A DNA stretch of 17,975 nucleotides from an uncultured bacterium (GTDB lineage Bacteria > Cyanobacteriota > Vampirovibrionia > Gastranaerophilales > Gastranaerophilaceae). Location: NCBI GenBank assembly GCA_900547585.1, contig URHD01000042.1, positions 1-17,975 on the forward strand, read 5' to 3'. Both the position numbers and the translations under genes were made by a program. The notes beneath the pieces are model-generated. The model was not told where the DNA came from and did not search any database. It was given only the letters and a program-made list of their open reading frames with translations. This document shows positions 8,378 to 14,466 of this stretch, in pieces. The number at the start of each line of letters is the position of its first letter. Position 1 is the first letter of the stretch.

Positions 8378-8510
8378 AATAACAAAATTTATCCCGAAGC
8401 TTAAATTTCACTTTTCCGTTCCGATTCGCCCTCCACAGGGGGTAGGGCTCATAGTCAACTCCAAAGTAAAATCCAAGCTTCTTTGTTTGGTTTTGTAAAT
8501 CGATTTTTAT
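8367..8510 (-). pseudogene. Second-frame continuation of the small CxxC ORF (probable frameshifted gene)
   Basis: On the minus strand, just where the 48-residue CxxC ORF stops, the -1 frame stays open for 47 codons to a TAA that overlaps the 3' end of fliI by 11 bp. It has no ATG, GTG or TTG of its own, but the translation is protein-like: KKLGFYFGVDYEPYPLWRAN, then a basic/aromatic end KFKLRDKFCYFKR. A single-base change at the AT-rich junction CTTTTTAAATAAAAATC would fuse both frames into one protein of about 95 residues. It is most simply the 3' half of a frameshifted gene. Sequencing error, programmed frameshifting, or chance openness are the alternatives. I recognise no domain in it. Confidence 0.45.
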
Positions 8511-8653
8511 TTAAAAAGCTGAAAAGTGTCGCATTTGAGTTCTTTTAAGGGTGAACCTTTGCGGCAGGTAGGGCATTCGGTCATTTCGTTTCTTTTAAAC
8601 AGGTTTTTTTTGAATAAACTTAAATCGGCTGTGTTGATTTGTGTAATTTTCAA
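8507..8653 (-). CDS. Small CxxC protein, 48 residues, TTG start
   Basis: Minus-strand ORF in the gap after fliI, beginning TTG with AGGGAG eight bases upstream as ribosome binding site and a strong promoter 43 bases before it. The product is basic (MKITQINTADLSLFKKN at the start) with CPTC at 27-30 and a further Cys at 41, suggesting half of a zinc-binding knuckle or a redox pair. It probably represents the 5' half of a gene whose frame is broken at its end (see the continuation at 8367-8510). Only an internal ATG at codon 24 offers another start, which would cut the protein before CPTC. It is divergent to the CDF-CorC gene and shares its control region. Function unknown; a metal-linked role is only a contextual guess. 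Confidence 0.5.
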   Translation of the reverse strand: MKITQINTADLSLFKKNLFKRNEMTECPTCRKGSPLKELKCDTFQLFK

Positions 8654-8678
8654 GGCTCCGTCTCCCTATTCGTCACTT
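8651..8678 (-). repeat. Short copy of the GTGACGA-TAG...GAGCCTTG repeat end
   Basis: Read on the minus strand, the leader of the small CxxC ORF contains GTGACGAATAG, a purine-rich SD-like stretch and GAGCCTTG. The plus-strand sequence at 12381-12405 has the same order (GTGACGATTAG ... GAGCCTTG). It may be one end of a dispersed repeat; the match is short and interrupted. Confidence 0.35.
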
Positions 8679-8695
8679 TGAGTGAATGAGTTTAT

Positions 8696-8724
8696 ATTAT
8701 AACAGATATTTTAATAATTGTACA
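8696..8724 (-). promoter_or_regulatory. Minus-strand promoter of the small CxxC ORF
   Basis: On the minus strand, -35 TGTACA (8719-8724), a 17-base spacer, and an extended -10 TGTTATAAT (hexamer at 8696-8701). The -10 is perfect and carries the TGn extension. The -35 hexamer lies inside the left arm of the inverted repeat at 8715-8735, so a protein bound there should block this promoter. Confidence 0.6.
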
Positions 8725-8735
8725 GAGTACAATTA
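8715..8735. promoter_or_regulatory. Palindromic operator candidate
   Basis: TAATTGTAC (8715-8723) and GTACAATTA (8727-8735) form a perfect 9-bp inverted repeat with a 3-base AGA centre, typical of a dimeric regulator site. It overlaps the -35 of the minus-strand promoter and sits about 50 bases upstream of the plus-strand promoter for the CDF-CorC gene, so it could control either or both. I do not recognise the regulator; a repeated TTAATATT (8733-8740, 8743-8750) follows directly. Confidence 0.55.
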
Positions 8736-8781
8736 ATATTTCTTAATATTAACCGCAAAATCGACCCGGAGACATTGATAA

Positions 8782-8812
8782 TTGCATAATCTTTATATTT
8801 TGATATTATAAT
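8782..8812 (+). promoter_or_regulatory. Candidate promoter of the CDF-CorC gene
   Basis: A perfect TATAAT at 8807-8812 lies 34 bases before the start codon, with TTGCAT (8782-8787) at a long 19-base spacing as a weak -35. An alternative TTGATA at 8775-8780 is too far away. The imperfect -35 suggests a weak or activator-dependent promoter. Confidence 0.4.
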
Positions 8813-8846
8813 AGTATTAATTGAAGGTTAAAAAATAAGGAAAACT

Positions 8847-10706
8847 ATGTCATCAGACAGGATTACGGAAGAAAAAGTCGAAAACCCTGATAATATTGAA
8901 CAAGTCGAAGATTACTGCTCGCAGATTGATGAAGAAAAATCAAGAACCCTCGCGGTTGTAAGAGCGTTCATAGCAAATATCGGCATAGCGCTTGTGAAAC
9001 TGATTTGTTTCTTCTTTTCTCACTCATCAGCGATGCTTTCGGAGGCAATTCACTCCGGAGTGGACTCGTTCAACAGCGTTTGCCTTTACGTCGGCATAAA
9101 ACGAGGCTCAAGGCCCGCTGACAACGCCCATCCTTTCGGATACGGGCTGGAAGCCAATGTCTGGGCGATGTTTGCGTCAATATTGATGCTTGGTGGTACT
9201 TTTATCGCGTTTTACAGCGGTTTTGACAAATTTTTCAATGTCCACGATCATTCCGACCTGTTGAACAATTATCCTTACATCGCTGTTGCTCTTGTTTGCA
9301 GTATTTTGTTCGAGGCATGGGCTGTTGCAAGCGCTTCAAAGGCTGTTTTGCACGAAGTTGAAATTGAGGAGAAAAATCCGTTCAAATCGTTCTTCATTTC
9401 GTTAAAATATATCCGAAAAACCAAAAGCCCTACGACCAAATTCGTCTGGTACGAGGATGTTGCGGCGCTGACCGGTGTTGTTGTTGCGTTTATCGCACTT
9501 TCGCTGGCGAAATTCGTCATGCCTCCGGAAACTGCCTACGTGCCCGACGCAATCGCTTCTATTATCATCGGTTTTATACTTTTGATTCTTGCGATTTATC
9601 TTTTAAGGCATAATGTGAGCTCATTGACCGTTCAGTCGGCAGAACCGGGCGTTGAGGAGAAAATTCGCGAGGTTGCTGGCGATATCCACGGAATTACGGA
9701 TGTTGTTGAGCTGAAAACCATTGATTTGGGCTCGTCAGGGCTGATTATTAACATGACAATCGAAGTTGACCCCGAAACCCAGATGAAAGACGCTGACGAC
9801 ATCGCAGATATGCTCGAAAGAAACATCAAAAAACGTCTCAAAAACGTTACGCATATTACGATTGAGCTGCAGGCTCACGACGCGGAGGACAACTGGGAAG
9901 AAAAATTCGGAAAAATCATCTCAGAGGGCATTGATATCGGCGCAATCGACTGCAACGAGGCAAAAATGCTCTCGAATTTCTACGGGTTTGCAAATACCGT
10001 TGTAAAAGAAATTATGGTGCCCAGAACGGACATTTTTCTTATCAGCACGGAAGAAAATATTAACGAGCTGGCGGATATGATTATTTCGTCGGGACATACG
10101 CGAATCCCGATTTACAAAGACAATCCGGACGACTTAATCGGTGTTATTAACGCAAAAGATGTGCTTAAATTCTTCAAAAATGGCGGCATAAGCGAGAATT
10201 TTTCAATAGAATCGCTAGCAAGAGATATCCTTATTGTGCCTGAAAACAAGTTTATTTCTGACCTTTTGAGCGATTTTACTTCTTCAAAGAACCAGATTGC
10301 GGCGGTTGTTGATGAACACGGCGGAGTTGCGGGGATTGTTACGATTGAAGACATTCTTGAAGAAATTGTCGGCGAAATTTATGACGAATTCGACAAAGTT
10401 GAAACCCCCGAGGTCATCAAAATCGACGAAAACACGCTCAATGTGTCCTGCAAGATGAGCATTGACGATATAAACGAAAAATACGACCTTGATATCCCGA
10501 ACGAGGATTTTCAGACCATCGGCGGGTACGTTTTCGGGCTTCTGGGCAGAGAACCTGAGGTTTTTGACGTTATTGAGGACAGAAACATCACATACACGGT
10601 TCTTGATGTTGACGGGCGCAGGATTTCGAGGATAAAAATGCACAAGGAAACGCCTTTTGTCGAAGTAAAACGCCCCGAGGACAACTTCAAGGACGCTGAA
10701 TCTTAA
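8847..10706 (+). CDS. CDF (ZnT9-like) cation transporter fused to CBS-pair/CorC-HlyC module
   Basis: A 619-residue inner-membrane protein joining two families. Residues about 33-345 are a cation-diffusion facilitator: helices from 35; metal-site-like SEAIHSGVD at 65-73 (H69, D73); HPFGYG at 95-100; a KSPTTKFVWYEDVAALTG stretch at 193-210 closely resembling human SLC30A9/ZnT9; a last helix about 235-253; then a cytoplasmic domain with ITDVVELKTIDLG. Residues about 385-510 form a CBS pair as in CorC/HlyC proteins (MVPRTDI at 390-396, HTRIPIY at 417-423, DEHGGVAGIVTIEDILEEIVGEI at 489-511). Residues 520-600 form the CorC_HlyC domain (TIGGYVFGLLGREP). The DUF21 membrane domain that CorC proteins normally carry is absent, apparently replaced by the CDF. 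Strong SD AAGGA. Likely nucleotide-sensing Zn/Mn/Mg efflux; substrate unknown. The frame is continuous, so this is no obvious assembly artefact. Confidence 0.9.
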   Translation: MSSDRITEEKVENPDNIEQVEDYCSQIDEEKSRTLAVVRAFIANIGIALVKLICFFFSHSSAMLSEAIHSGVDSFNSVCLYVGIKRGSRPADNAHPFGYGLEANVWAMFASILMLGGTFIAFYSGFDKFFNVHDHSDLLNNYPYIAVALVCSILFEAWAVASASKAVLHEVEIEEKNPFKSFFISLKYIRKTKSPTTKFVWYEDVAALTGVVVAFIALSLAKFVMPPETAYVPDAIASIIIGFILLILAIYLLRHNVSSLTVQSAEPGVEEKIREVAGDIHGITDVVELKTIDLGSSGLIINMTIEVDPETQMKDADDIADMLERNIKKRLKNVTHITIELQAHDAEDNWEEKFGKIISEGIDIGAIDCNEAKMLSNFYGFANTVVKEIMVPRTDIFLISTEENINELADMIISSGHTRIPIYKDNPDDLIGVINAKDVLKFFKNGGISENFSIESLARDILIVPENKFISDLLSDFTSSKNQIAAVVDEHGGVAGIVTIEDILEEIVGEIYDEFDKVETPEVIKIDENTLNVSCKMSIDDINEKYDLDIPNEDFQTIGGYVFGLLGREPEVFDVIEDRNITYTVLDVDGRRISRIKMHKETPFVEVKRPEDNFKDAES

Positions 10707-10710
10707 CAAT

Positions 10711-10740
10711 TTGCCCGAAAAGGCGCGAATTTGGTATTAT
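10711..10740 (+). promoter_or_regulatory. Promoter giving a probable leaderless scpB transcript
   Basis: TTGCCC (10711-10716), an 18-base spacer and extended -10 TGGTATTAT (hexamer 10735-10740). Transcription would start around 10747-10750, at or within a few bases of the scpB ATG at 10750, leaving no room for a ribosome binding site; none is visible. Confidence 0.5.
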
Positions 10741-10749
10741 ATTTTTACA

Positions 10750-11265
10750 ATGGATAACACATCTTTAAAAGCACGAATAGAAGCTGTTTTGTTTATAACC
10801 GCGCAGGCGCTGGAGATTAAAGATATCGCCGAAATCCTCAAAGAAGACGAGGAAATCATCGAAGAAGCGCTTCTTGAACTCATTATGGATTACTCGGCAC
10901 GCGAGGGCGCGCTCGAAATCGATGATGAAAACGGTTATATCTTGCAGGTGAAAGAGGAGTTTATGGATATTGTTGAACAACTCTGCCCTGTTGAGCTAAA
11001 GCCGCCCGTGCTGAAAACTTTAACGATTATTGCACTGAAAGAGCCAATCAGGCAATCCCAGCTCAAAGAATTGCGCTCAAACGCCTACGAACATGTTGCA
11101 GAACTTCTGAAAATGGGGCTAATTTCAAGGACACGGGACAAAAATGGACGTTCTTTCAACCTGAAAACCACTCCGAAATTCGCGGAATATTTTAAACTCA
11201 AAGGCGACGCAAAATCGCTCGCAAAAATCATTGAACTCGAAAAACAGGCAAAAGAGTCAGACTAG
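10750..11265 (+). CDS. scpB: Segregation and condensation protein ScpB
   Basis: Winged-helix (kite) subunit of the SMC-ScpA-ScpB condensin that organises and segregates the chromosome. Seen: N-terminal winged helix beginning LKARIEAVLFITAQALEIKD, the ENGYILQVKEEF strand region (about 70-81), and the second winged helix LKTLTIIALKEPIRQSQLKELRSNAYEHV, ending KTTPKFAEYFKL, matching the ScpB pattern (LAIIAYKQPITRAEIEEIRG ... TTDEFLEYFGL) with some drift. It is 171 residues from this ATG. A TTG at 10711 would extend it by 13 residues but lies in the promoter and has no ribosome binding site. scpA, the usual neighbour, is not in the window. The next gene begins two bases after its stop. Confidence 0.88.
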   Translation: MDNTSLKARIEAVLFITAQALEIKDIAEILKEDEEIIEEALLELIMDYSAREGALEIDDENGYILQVKEEFMDIVEQLCPVELKPPVLKTLTIIALKEPIRQSQLKELRSNAYEHVAELLKMGLISRTRDKNGRSFNLKTTPKFAEYFKLKGDAKSLAKIIELEKQAKESD

Positions 11266-11266
11266 C

Positions 11267-12283
11267 ATGAACGAATTGAGCCTTTCAGAAAAAAGAGAGT
11301 TTTATTCATCGCTTTTATCCCTTTATGACGCCGGATTTTCCTATGCTGACGCCTTTTTCACAATAGAAACAAACTCGCGTAACAAAAATATAAAAGCAAT
11401 GGCGCAATGCATCCGTTTTGAGATTCAGAAAAATGTGCCTTTTACAAAAATAATCACAAAATATAAAGAAATCCTCGGAGCTCCTTATGCGCTGCTGGTT
11501 TGCGCCGGCGATATTTTTGGAAAACTTGACGAGGTTCTCGAATATATTTTAAAAGATATCAAACGCATTGAAAATTTCAGAAGCAGCCTGATTTCTTCGC
11601 TCATTTACCCTGTTTTGCTCTTTTTCGGGGCGCTGGGCGTTTTGATGTTTTGTCAGTTTTTCTTTTTTAAGGTTTTTGATGTTATGTACACAACCGGCAT
11701 GGATCCTGCGGCAATGAAAACGCTTTTTATCGGCGCGATTTTAAAAATAGCCCTTGTTTACGCGGTGATTTCGGGTTTAATTGTTTTTCTGGTCATAAAC
11801 AGAAAAGCTCAGGTCGTTCTACTTGATTTTATGAGCAAAAACGCCATTTTGTCCGGATTTTTTAACAGATATTTTTTGGCAAATTTCTTTTCTGTGCTTG
11901 CAGCGTCGTACGATGCGGGAATTCCTGTTACGGAATCAATATTCATGGCTTCGCCCTTGCTAAAAACCCAAAAAATGACGACCGCAATAAGAATAACGCA
12001 AAAATTGCTTTGCCAGAGTGAATCCGTAACCGTTTCTTTTCGCTCGGCGGGCATTTTTGACGAATTTATGCTCGCACAAATCGCTACCGGCGAAAAAACT
12101 GGCACGCTCGAGAAGACTTTTTATGCGATTTCAGAGCAATGCGAGCGAAAACTTCAGGAATATATAAATATTTTCACCGGTTTTATCAAGCCGTTTTCGA
12201 TTCTCGTAGTCGGGCTGCTCGTCGGTTATATTGCCATAACGTTTTATTCGCGTCTTTACGGCGGTTTGCTTAATTATTTTTAG
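11267..12283 (+). CDS. GspF/PilC-type inner-membrane protein (T2SS/type IV pilus family)
   Basis: Polytopic inner-membrane protein of the family that forms the assembly platform of type IV pili or type II secretion systems. Seen: two copies of the GspF helical domain (about residues 8-130 and 204-325), each with the family pattern of an LYDAGFSYADAF or SYDAGIPVTESI helix followed by a short G-x-L turn (GDIFGKLDEVLEYI at 81-94; ATGEKTGTLEKTFYAIS at 273-289), plus transmembrane helices near 110-134, 158-177 and 308-326. Length is 338 residues against about 400 for PilC. Start ATG at 11267 is preferred to a TTG at 11231 inside scpB; an AAAGAG lies ten bases upstream. No pilin, ATPase or secretin gene is nearby, so this is an orphan member probably cotranscribed with scpB. 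Confidence 0.8.
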   Translation: MNELSLSEKREFYSSLLSLYDAGFSYADAFFTIETNSRNKNIKAMAQCIRFEIQKNVPFTKIITKYKEILGAPYALLVCAGDIFGKLDEVLEYILKDIKRIENFRSSLISSLIYPVLLFFGALGVLMFCQFFFFKVFDVMYTTGMDPAAMKTLFIGAILKIALVYAVISGLIVFLVINRKAQVVLLDFMSKNAILSGFFNRYFLANFFSVLAASYDAGIPVTESIFMASPLLKTQKMTTAIRITQKLLCQSESVTVSFRSAGIFDEFMLAQIATGEKTGTLEKTFYAISEQCERKLQEYINIFTGFIKPFSILVVGLLVGYIAITFYSRLYGGLLNYF

Positions 12284-12284
12284 A

Positions 12285-12378
12285 TTGTCCGAGAAAAATT
12301 CGTGATAAGGAACACTCTGCCGAGCAAAAAGTGACTAAATGTCACGTTTTGCGAGAGGAAGACGTGAACGAACTTTTT
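12285..12378. repeat. Dispersed structured repeat with nested hairpin (copy A)
   Basis: The 29 bases at 12285-12313 (TTGTCCGAGAAAAATTCGTG onward to GGAAC) recur exactly at 17925-17953, and GACGTGAACGAA (12361-12372) recurs at 17959-17970. AAAAATTCGT (12294-12303) pairs with ACGAA-C-TTTTT (12368-12378) as the outer stem. Inside, an extra block of about 44 bases absent from the other copy forms its own hairpin: GCAAAAAGTGAC (12324-12335), loop TAAAT, GTCACGTTTTGC (12341-12352), one mismatch. It begins one base after the stop of the GspF-like gene, so it could also act in termination or mRNA stability. Confidence 0.7.
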
Positions 12379-12400
12379 GAGTGACGATTAGAAAAGGTGA

Positions 12401-12436
12401 GCCTTGGACGGTTCGCGCCGGCGAATCGGCTAAGGC
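12401..12436 (+). repeat. Strong hairpin upstream of recF
   Basis: The 16-base arms at 12401-12416 (GCCTTGGACGGTTCGC) and 12421-12436 (GCGAATCGGCTAAGGC) pair with 13 Watson-Crick pairs, two G-U wobbles and one mismatch around a GCCG loop. It is GC-rich in an AT-rich spacer and has no T-run after it, so it is not a classical terminator. It directly follows the repeat at 12285-12405 and may be part of the same element or of the recF 5' leader. Confidence 0.65.
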
Positions 12437-12472
12437 GACACTAGATTAGATACGAATGAACAAATAAAAATT

Positions 12473-13603
12473 ATGTACGTCAAATCATTAGAGCTCAAAA
12501 ATTACAGAAACTACGAAAATCTTAAAATAAATCTCAATTCCGACAAAATACTGTTTGTCGGGAAAAATGCACAGGGAAAAACGAACCTGCTCGAGGCGAT
12601 TTATTACATGTCCTGCCTGAATTCGGCGCGCGCAAAAAACGACAGCGAAATAATCAGCTGGAATAAAGAATTTATGCGCCTGAAACTCGAAATGTCGCGT
12701 CAGGAGTTGGATTCCACGCTCGAAATCTTCAGCGCACCGCCCAAAAAACGCGAGATGTTTGTAAACGGCGTCAAAAAACGCAAATCCTCGGAATTTTGTT
12801 CGAATTTATGTGTGGTTTCTTTTTCTGTTAATGACCTTTTGCTTTTGCGCGGAACCCCTGATGACAGGCGCGGCTGGCTGGATATGGCGATAAGCCAGAT
12901 TTATCCCGCATATCTTGACAGAATCGCAAAATACAACAAAATCCGCGTCCAAAAAGGCAGTCATCTTCGCGAAATCAAAGGAAATCTCCACGCGAACCGC
13001 GACATCCTTGATGTTTTGAATACGCAGCTTATAGTTGCGGGCAGCAACATAATTTATCTTCGTTTGAAGTTTTTGCGCGAGCTCCAGAAAATTGCAAAGC
13101 AAAAACACCTGAAAATCGCTGACAAAGAAGACTTTTTCATGGAATATAACTCTTCTGTTGTTGATACACTTGGTTTTGAGGCGGAAATCCCTTACACGGT
13201 TGAAGATATTGCGTTTGTTTTTGATGAAAAACTTAAACTCCGCCAGGATGAAGAAATTATCCGCGCTCAGGCCGTTGTCGGGCCGCATCGTGACGATGTT
13301 TTTTATTATATAAACGGAATTGATTCGAGAAAATTCGCCTCGCAGGGGCAGCAGCGGACGATTGTTCTGAGTTTGAAGCTTGCTGAACTTGAGCTTATTA
13401 AGGAAAAAATCGGTGATACGCCCGTTTTGCTTCTGGATGATGTTCTTGCCGAGCTGGACAACCTCCGCCAGAATTATTTGCTCAACGCAATTGGAACCGA
13501 AACCCAGACCATAATTACGTCGGTTGATACGGTGCTTTTCGGGGAAGATTACCTGAAAAATGTCGAAGTTTTCAATATTTCCGACGGGAATGTTAGTTTC
13601 TAG
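12473..13603 (+). CDS. recF: DNA replication and repair protein RecF
   Basis: SMC-like ATPase that, with RecO and RecR, loads RecA at single-strand gaps. Seen: the N-terminal LELKNYRNYENLKI strand, Walker A GKNAQGKTNLLEAI from residue 30, SFSVNDLLLLRGTPDDRRGWLD at about 116-137, VGPHRDD at 269-275, the ABC-type signature FASQGQQR at 288-295, and Walker B with D-loop VLLLDDVLAELD at 318-329. The 376-residue length is usual. No clear Shine-Dalgarno precedes the ATG (AACAAATAAAAATT), and the upstream spacer is highly structured. It is not in a dnaA-dnaN-recF-gyrB cluster here; it stands alone after a GspF-like gene. The stop is followed by a 263-base gap. Confidence 0.96.
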   Translation: MYVKSLELKNYRNYENLKINLNSDKILFVGKNAQGKTNLLEAIYYMSCLNSARAKNDSEIISWNKEFMRLKLEMSRQELDSTLEIFSAPPKKREMFVNGVKKRKSSEFCSNLCVVSFSVNDLLLLRGTPDDRRGWLDMAISQIYPAYLDRIAKYNKIRVQKGSHLREIKGNLHANRDILDVLNTQLIVAGSNIIYLRLKFLRELQKIAKQKHLKIADKEDFFMEYNSSVVDTLGFEAEIPYTVEDIAFVFDEKLKLRQDEEIIRAQAVVGPHRDDVFYYINGIDSRKFASQGQQRTIVLSLKLAELELIKEKIGDTPVLLLDDVLAELDNLRQNYLLNAIGTETQTIITSVDTVLFGEDYLKNVEVFNISDGNVSF

Positions 13604-13620
13604 GGGTTGTGCCGGAGGGT

Positions 13621-13729
13621 AGGGATTCAGTAGATGGTTTTTTCGTTCCGATTCCGCCGGCATGCGACGTGAGGTTGATGAATTTTCCGTTTTATGACGC
13701 CGCCCCCAGCGTCCATCCACTGAATCCCT
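13621..13729. repeat. 109-bp element with 17-bp terminal inverted repeats
   Basis: AGGGATTCAGTAGATGG (13621-13637) and CCATCCACTGAATCCCT (13713-13729) are inverted copies with one mismatch in 17, around a 75-base centre that is GC-richer than its surroundings and contains a small GACGC/GCGTC hairpin. There is no coding frame of note and no T-run, so it does not look like a normal terminator. A MITE-like element, a REP-type repeat or a structured RNA are possible; target-site duplications are not clear. The rest of the 13604-13866 gap holds an AAAAAT-CGC-ATTTTT hairpin (13812-13826) and a TAGAAT -10-like box (13831-13836) before plsY. Confidence 0.6.
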
Positions 13730-13866
13730 TATTTTGGAGCGTTTTTGGGAAATGCTTTATTATTGTGCCCTATACCCGTGCATTTTTTTAACCCATAACT
13801 CAATTTTCTGTAAAAATCGCATTTTTAAGGTAGAATTAAAAAGAAAAAATCAAACGCGGAGGGAAA

Positions 13867-14466
13867 ATGATTGAGATTTTAATTGCAATCCTGCTCGGAT
13901 ACCTTATCGGATCTATTCCGACCGGATATATAATCGTTAAATTAATGACCGGACAGGATATCAGAACCGTGGGCTCCGGCTCAACCGGTGCTACGAACGT
14001 AAAAAGAGTTCTGGGTAAAAAATGGTTCTTCATCGTGATGATTCTTGACGCAATAAAGGGCGCAATCCCCGTTCTGCTTGCGGTTTTCTTCCTGCATGCC
14101 TATCAAAAACTCGGAATAACGCCGGTTTGTGCTGCAGCTGCTGTCTTAATCGGCCATAGCCGTTCGATTTTCTTGAAATTCACCGGCGGAAAGTCTGTCG
14201 CATCCGGCGTGGGAACGATTCTGGCGCTATGCTGGCAGGTCGGGCTTTTAATCGCGCTAATCTGGGGCATAATCACCTATTCTACAAAATACGTTTCCGT
14301 CGGCTCAATAATTGCACTCGCACTTTCGCCGTTTTTGATGTTTGCCTTTAAACAGCCCGTCGGATACATTGTTTATTGCGCAATCGGCGCGATTTATATC
14401 ATCTGGCTGCATCGCGAAAACATAAAACGCCTCATCAAAGGCAACGAAAACAAAGTGAGGGAATAA
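13867..14466 (+). CDS. plsY: Acyl-phosphate:glycerol-3-phosphate acyltransferase PlsY
   Basis: Integral membrane enzyme that transfers the acyl group of acyl-phosphate to glycerol-3-phosphate, the first committed step of phospholipid synthesis (with PlsX). Seen: several transmembrane helices from residue 2 on and the three conserved loops: GSGSTGATNVKRVLG at 37-50, GHSRSIFLKFTGGKSVASGVG at 96-116 and the C-terminal LHRENIKRLIKGNENK at 181-196. Length of 199 residues is standard. A good GGAGG lies a few bases before the ATG. Its stop overlaps the start of the malic enzyme gene by one base (TAATG), so the two are translationally coupled. The preceding 263-base gap supplies its promoter, probably the TAGAAT box at 13831. 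Confidence 0.96.
   Translation: MIEILIAILLGYLIGSIPTGYIIVKLMTGQDIRTVGSGSTGATNVKRVLGKKWFFIVMILDAIKGAIPVLLAVFFLHAYQKLGITPVCAAAAVLIGHSRSIFLKFTGGKSVASGVGTILALCWQVGLLIALIWGIITYSTKYVSVGSIIALALSPFLMFAFKQPVGYIVYCAIGAIYIIWLHRENIKRLIKGNENKVRE

Noticed and set aside
8733..8750. TTAATATT direct repeat as an iteron or CRISPR-like unit
   Set aside because: Only two 8-base AT-rich copies; expected by chance in such sequence.
12404..12433. Nine-codon ORF starting TTG inside the recF-upstream hairpin, with AAGGTGAG before it
   Set aside because: Very short and entirely contained in the hairpin arms; the reading is better explained by RNA/DNA structure.
12806..13720. Long minus-strand open frame (about 304 codons) opposite recF and into the inverted-repeat element
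   Set aside because: It is antisense to a clear recF with all ATPase motifs, has no recognisable domain and composition typical of a mirror frame.
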